From positions 3,472,001 to 3,536,000 of the forward strand of contig CAUVYP010001208.1 in the NCBI GenBank assembly GCA_963556195.1: DNA of 64,000 nt, in the 5' to 3' direction. Shown one piece after another: positions 58,767 to 64,000 of this stretch. The stretch's first letter is position 1, and each line of letters begins with the position of its first letter. The stretch comes from Sepiola atlantica. Lineage: Eukaryota > Mollusca > Cephalopoda > Sepiida > Sepiolidae. The position numbers were made by a program, and so were the translations under genes. The notes beneath the pieces are model-generated. The model saw only the letters and a program-made list of their open reading frames with translations, did no database searches and was not told the origin of the DNA.

Positions 58767-61000
58767 TAGCGCGTTTTAAAGTTGATATCGCTTTTGTTTA
58801 TAACTTCCACATTTATTCGAATTGTGCAACGAAACTTTGCACAGACTAGCGGAGTCACATGTTCTACTGAAGTACCAAGTTTCAGAAGTGCAGCTTGTGT
58901 ACTGCCGGAGATATGTCGATACAAACTGAATACGTAAAACATCGACAAAATTTAGTGCGATTTAAAGTTGATATCGCTTTTGTTTATAACTTCACCATTC
59001 TTTAGAATTGTGCAACGAAACTTTGCAGAGATAAGCGGAGTCACATGCTCTACTGAAGTACCAAGTTTCAGAAGTGCAGCTCTTTTACTGCCGGAGATAT
59101 GTCGATACAAACTGAATACGCAAAACATCGACAAAATTTAGCGCGTTTTAAAGTTGATATCGCTTTTGTTTATAACTTCCACATTTATTCGAATTGTGCA
59201 ACGAAACTTAGCACAGATTAGCGGAGTAACATTTTCTACTGAAGTACCAAGTTTCAGAAGTGCAGCTCTTGTACTGCCGGAGATATGTCGATACAAACTG
59301 AATACGCAAAACATCGACAAAAGTTAGCGCGTTTTAAAGTTGATATCGCTTTTGTTTATAACTTCCACATTTATTCGAATTGTGCAACGAAACTTTGCAC
59401 AGATTAGCGGAGTCACATTTTCTACTGAAGTACCAAGTTTCAGAAGTGCAGCTCTTGTACTGCCGGAGATATGTCGATACAAACTGAATACGCAAAACAT
59501 CAACAAAATTTAGCGCGTTTTAAAGTTGATATCGCTTTTGTTTATAACTTCCACATTTATTCGAATTGTGCAACGAAACTTTGCAGACAGTCGCGGATAG
59601 GCCTTTTCTACTGAAGTACCAAGTTTCAGAAGTGCAGCTCTTGTACTGCCGGAGATATGTCGATACAAACTGAATACGCAAAACATCAACAAAATTTAGC
59701 GCGTTTTAAAGTTGATATCGCTTTTGTTTATAACTTCCACATTTATTCGAATTGTGCAACGAAACTTTGCACAGATTAGCGGATTCACATTTTACTACTG
59801 AAGTACCAAGTTTCAGAAGTGCAGCTCTTGTACTGCCGGAGATATGTCGATACAAACTGAATACGCAAAACATCAACAAAATTTAGCCCGTTTTAAAGTT
59901 GATATCGCTTTTGTTTATAACTTCCACATTTATTCGAATTGTGCAACGAAACTTTGCAGACAGTCGCGGAGGCACATTTTCTACTGAAGTACCAAGTTTC
60001 AGAAGTGCAGCTCTTGTACTGCCGGAGATATGTCGATACAAACTGAATACGCAAAACATCAACAAAATTTAGCGCGTTTTAAAGTTGATATCGCTTTTGT
60101 TTATAACTTCCACATTTATTCGAATTGTGCAACGAAACTTTGCACAGATTAGCGGAGTCACATGTTCTACTGAAGTACCAAGTTTCAGAAGTGCAGCTCT
60201 TGTACTGCCGGAGATATGTCGATACAAACTGAATACGCAAAACATCAACAAAATTTAGCGCGTTTTCAAGTTGATATCGCTTTTGTTTATAACTTCCACA
60301 TTTATTCGAATTGTGCAACGAAACTTTGCACAGATTAGCGGAGTCACATGTTCTACTGAAGTACCAAGTTTCAGAAGTGCAGCTCTTGTACTGCCGGAGA
60401 TATGTCGATACAAACTGAATACGCAAACTATCAACAAAATTTAGTGCGATTTAAAGTTGATATCGCTTTTGTTTATAACTTCACCATTCTTTAGAATTGT
60501 GCAACGAAACTTTGAAGAGATAAGCGGAGTCACATGCTCTACTGAAGTACTAAGTTTCAGAAGTGCAGCTCTTGTACTGCCGGAAGTTTGTCGATACAAA
60601 CTGAATACGCAAAACATCAACAAAATTTAGCGCGTTTTAAAGTTGATATCGCTTTTGTTTATAACTTCCACATTTATTCGAATTGTGCAACGAAACTTTG
60701 CAGACAGTCGCGGATAGGCCTTTTCCACTGAAGTACCAAGTTTCAGAAGTGCAGCTCTTGTACTGCCGGAGATATGTCGATACAAACTGAATACGCAAAA
60801 CACTAACAAAATTTAGCGCGTTTTAAAGTTGATATCGCTTTTGTTTATAACTTCCACATTTATTCGAATTGTGCAACGAAACTTTGCACAGATTAGCGGA
60901 GTCACATTTTACTTCTGAAGTACCAAGTTTCAGAAGTGCAGCTCTTGTACTGCCGGAGATATGTCGATACAAACTGAATACGCAAAACATCAACAAAATT
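58767..61000. repeat. 13-monomer HOR, shared part of copy 1 (2234 bp)
   Basis: The order is Q-T-N2-N-K-Np-P-H-Y-T-K-Np. It matches 61187-63420 at an offset of 2420 bp (13 x 186 plus 2). The six differences seen are at 58935, 58867, 59323, 60599, 60717 and 60913. Shared private marks include GACTAGCGG in Q, TTGAAGAG and CGGAAGTTTG in the second T, and CACTAACAAAATT. Confidence 0.88.
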
Positions 61001-61186
61001 TAGCGCGTTTTAAAGTTGATATCGCTTTTGTTTATAACTTCCACATTTATTCGAATTGTGCAACGAAACTTTGCAGACAGTCGCGGATAGGCCTTTTCTA
61101 CTGAAGTACCAAGTTTCAGAAGTGCAGCTCTTGTACTGCCGGAGATATGTCGATACAAACTGAATACGCAAAACATCAACAAAATT
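61001..61186. repeat. Thirteenth monomer of the HOR, copy 1: K
   Basis: A standard K monomer. The equivalent place in the second copy (63421-63606) is P-like with GGAGACACATTTTC, so the two 13-monomer units differ only here at family level. Confidence 0.8.
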
Positions 61187-63420
61187 TAGCGCGTTTTAAA
61201 GTTGATATCGCTTTTGTTTATAACTTCCACATTTATTCGAATTGTGCAACGAAACTTTGCACAGACTAGCGGAGTCACATGTTCTATTGAAGTACCAAGT
61301 TTCAGAAGTGCAGCTTGTGTACTGCCGGAGATATGTCGATACAAACTGAATACGCAAAACATCGACAAAATTTAGTGCGATTTAAAGTTGATATCGCTTT
61401 TGTTTATAACTTCACCATTCTTTAGAATTGTGCAACGAAACTTTGCAGAGATAAGCGGAGTCACATGCTCTACTGAAGTACCAAGTTTCAGAAGTGCAGC
61501 TCTTTTACTGCCGGAGATATGTCGATACAAACTGAATACGCAAAACATCGACAAAATTTAGCGCGTTTTAAAGTTGATATCGCTTTTGTTTATAACTTCC
61601 ACATTTATTCGAATTGTGCAACGAAACTTAGCACAGATTAGCGGAGTAACATTTTCTACTGAAGTACCAAGTTTCAGAAGTGCAGCTCTTGTACTGCCGG
61701 AGATATGTCGATACAAACTGAATACGCAAAACATCGACAAAATTTAGCGCGTTTTAAAGTTGATATCGCTTTTGTTTATAACTTCCACATTTATTCGAAT
61801 TGTGCAACGAAACTTTGCACAGATTAGCGGAGTCACATTTTCTACTGAAGTACCAAGTTTCAGAAGTGCAGCTCTTGTACTGCCGGAGATATGTCGATAC
61901 AAACTGAATACGCAAAACATCAACAAAATTTAGCGCGTTTTAAAGTTGATATCGCTTTTGTTTATAACTTCCACATTTATTCGAATTGTGCAACGAAACT
62001 TTGCAGACAGTCGCGGATAGGCCTTTTCTACTGAAGTACCAAGTTTCAGAAGTGCAGCTCTTGTACTGCCGGAGATATGTCGATACAAACTGAATACGCA
62101 AAACATCAACAAAATTTAGCGCGTTTTAAAGTTGATATCGCTTTTGTTTATAACTTCCACATTTATTCGAATTGTGCAACGAAACTTTGCACAGATTAGC
62201 GGATTCACATTTTACTACTGAAGTACCAAGTTTCAGAAGTGCAGCTCTTGTACTGCCGGAGATATGTCGATACAAACTGAATACGCAAAACATCAACAAA
62301 ATTTAGCCCGTTTTAAAGTTGATATCGCTTTTGTTTATAACTTCCACATTTATTCGAATTGTGCAACGAAACTTTGCAGACAGTCGCGGAGGCACATTTT
62401 CTACTGAAGTACCAAGTTTCAGAAGTGCAGCTCTTGTACTGCCGGAGATATGTCGATACAAACTGAATACGCAAAACATCAACAAAATTTAGCGCGTTTT
62501 AAAGTTGATATCGCTTTTGTTTATAACTTCCACATTTATTCGAATTGTGCAACGAAACTTTGCACAGATTAGCGGAGTCACATGTTCTACTGAAGTACCA
62601 AGTTTCAGAAGTGCAGCTCTTGTACTGCCGGAGATATGTCGATACAAACTGAATACGCAAAACATCAACAAAATTTAGCGCGTTTTCAAGTTGATATCGC
62701 TTTTGTTTATAACTTCCACATTTATTCGAATTGTGCAACGAAACTTTGCACAGATTAGCGGAGTCACATGTTCTACTGAAGTACCAAGTTTCAGAAGTGC
62801 AGCTCTTGTACTGCCGGAGATATGTCGATACAAACTGAATACGCAAACTATCAACAAAATTTAGTGCGATTTAAAGTTGATATCGCTTTTGTTTATAACT
62901 TCACCATTCTTTAGAATTGTGCAACGAAACTTTGAAGAGATAAGCGGAGTCACATGCTCTACTGAAGTACTAAGTTTCAGAAGTGCAGCTCTTGTACTGC
63001 CGGAAGTTTGTCGATACAGACTGAATACGCAAAACATCAACAAAATTTAGCGCGTTTTAAAGTTGATATCGCTTTTGTTTATAACTTCCACATTTATTCG
63101 AATTGTGCAACGAAACTTTGCAGACAGTCGCGGATACGCCTTTTCCACTGAAGTACCAAGTTTCAGAAGTGCAGCTCTTGTACTGCCGGAGATATGTCGA
63201 TACAAACTGAATACGCAAAACACTAACAAAATTTAGCGCGTTTTAAAGTTGATATCGCTTTTGTTTATAACTTCCACATTTATTCGAATTGTGCAACGAA
63301 ACTTTGCACAGATTAGCGGAGTCACATTTTACTACTGAAGTACCAAGTTTCAGAAGTGCAGCTCTTGTACTGCCGGAGATATGTCGATACAAACTGAATA
63401 CGCAAAACATCAACAAAATT
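61187..63420. repeat. 13-monomer HOR, shared part of copy 2 (2234 bp)
   Basis: It has the same order as 58767-61000, with both 187-bp Np monomers at equivalent places. At 63137 the K-type monomer has GGATACGCC and so loses AGGCCT. Confidence 0.88.
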
Positions 63421-64000
63421 TAGCCCGTTTTAAAGTTGATATCGCTTTTGTTTATAACTTCCACATTTATTCGAATTGTGCAACGAAACTTTGCAGACAG
63501 TCGCGGAGACACATTTTCTACTGAAGTACCAAGTTTCAGAAGTGCAGCTCTTTTACTGCCGGAGATATGTCGATACAAACTGAATACGCAAAACATCGAC
63601 AAAATTTAGCGCGTTTTAAAGTTGATATCGCTTTTGTTTATAACTTCCACATTTATTCGAATTGTGCAACGAAACTTTGCACAGATTAGCGGAGTCACAT
63701 TTTCTACTGAAGTACCAAGTTTCAGAAGTGCAGCTCTTGTACTGCCGGAGATATGTCGATACAAACTGAATACGCAAAACATCAACAAAATTTAGCGCGT
63801 TTTAAAGTTGATATCGCTTTTGTTTATAACTTCCACATTTATTCGAATTGTGAACGAAACTTTGCAGACAGTCGCGGATAGGCCTTATCTACTGAAGTAC
63901 CAAGTTTCAGAAGTGCAGCTCTTGTACTGCCGGAGATATGTCGATACAAACTGAATACGCAAAACATCAACAAAATTTTGCGCGTTTTAAAGTTGATATC
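63421..64000. repeat. Window end: P-N-Kd plus 23 bp of the next monomer
   Basis: The last complete monomer is a 185-bp Kd (63793-63977). The next begins TTGCGCG instead of TAGCGCG at 63978 and is cut by the window end, so the array continues beyond it. Confidence 0.85.

Larger units (their letters stand above)
1..64000. repeat. Satellite DNA array, ~186-bp monomer, 344 complete copies
   Basis: The TAGCGCG monomer start recurs every 186 bp, or 185-188 bp in part of the second half, from base 1 to the end, always in the same orientation. Landmarks kept in nearly every copy are GATATC at 18-23, TTCGAA at 50-55, GTGCAACGAAAC near 58-69 and GCCGGAGATATGTCGATAC near 138-156. No unrelated sequence interrupts the array and neither flank is present. 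The monomer is close to a nucleosome plus linker, a common size for centromeric satellites. The centromeric role is inference; the tandem structure is directly seen. I do not recognise the family from memory. Confidence 0.99.
34411..64000. repeat. Array domain 2: length-variable monomers and a different family set
   Basis: Monomer phase slips repeatedly from the first monomer of this domain. Of 159 complete monomers, 26 are 185, 187 or 188 bp. Families T, Q, Px, Np, Kd, Sd, G, F and X appear only here, while D2, E, M and A are absent. The base satellite is the same, so this is a separately amplified domain and not a different repeat. Confidence 0.93.

Noticed and set aside
1..64000. Hundreds of 60-codon open frames on the minus strand as a tandem gene family
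   Set aside because: 186 is 3 x 62, so each frame stays in phase from monomer to monomer and any frame with one stop per monomer yields the same 60-codon frame. Variants track satellite families, there is no protein-like constraint, and no promoter, splice or spacer structure is visible.
1..64000. CRISPR array
   Set aside because: The period is 186 bp of continuous similar sequence with no alternation of short fixed repeats and unique spacers, and there are no cas-like genes.
1..64000. Tandem rRNA, tRNA or 5S gene cluster
   Set aside because: The monomer has no recognisable internal promoter boxes, tRNA cloverleaf or rRNA core sequence, and no conserved transcription unit.
1..64000. Transposon or terminal repeat array (tandem LTRs, Helitron tails)
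   Set aside because: No element ends, target duplications or coding remnants are seen, and the left-right junctions between monomers are all the same.
1..64000. Inverted monomers or palindromic array turnarounds
   Set aside because: Every monomer start reads TAGCGCG or a point variant on the plus strand; no orientation switch was found.

Overview
The whole 64 kb window is one uninterrupted head-to-tail satellite DNA array. It holds 344 complete monomers of about 186 bp plus a 23-bp start of the next one. I found no gene, RNA gene, transposon, inverted monomer or unrelated spacer. The consensus monomer is about 37% GC and carries 9 CpG against about 6.4 expected from its C and G counts (my hand count). 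Unsuppressed CpG, nucleosome-scale monomers and multi-monomer higher-order repeats (HORs) suggest a eukaryotic centromeric or pericentromeric array from a lineage without heavy germline CpG methylation. An insect or other invertebrate is my best guess. The species cannot be read from the sequence, and I do not recognise the satellite family.

Monomers are named here by diagnostic positions, with position 1 as the T of TAGCGCG. Most variation sits in one box at about positions 75-98. Type I boxes read CACAGATTAGCGGAGTCAC (families N, H, C, Y, D1, D2, E, M, A, Q, X). Type II boxes read CAGACAGTCGCGG followed by AGACAC (S, F, Sd), AGGCAC (P, Px), ATAGGCCT (K, Kd) or ACAGGCCT (G); R is a type II variant with CAGACCGTCGCGG. 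T is a divergent family restricted to the second half.

Domain 1 (1-34410) is 185 monomers of exactly 186 bp, with no net length change anywhere. It is built from modules such as Y-D1-D2-P-R-N-H and N-S-C, duplicated at offsets of 8, 12, 17, 20 and 36 monomers at about 99.7-99.9% identity.

Domain 2 (34411-64000) is 159 monomers, 26 of which carry 1-2 bp indels. Most belong to three inherited classes: Kd (a C lost at 61), Np (an A gained after 97) and Sd (one base lost near 168-174). Within domain 2, an Sd/G/F-rich block (43341-55235) lies between two stretches of Q-T-N-K modules (34598-43340 and 55608-64000). It contains a 4275-bp segment present twice with only two differences seen.

Several monomers are clear left/right chimeras of two families. 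They show directly that unequal exchange or conversion between monomers reshapes the array. The 60-122 codon open frames on both strands are by-products of the repeat length (186 = 3 x 62) and are not annotated as genes.
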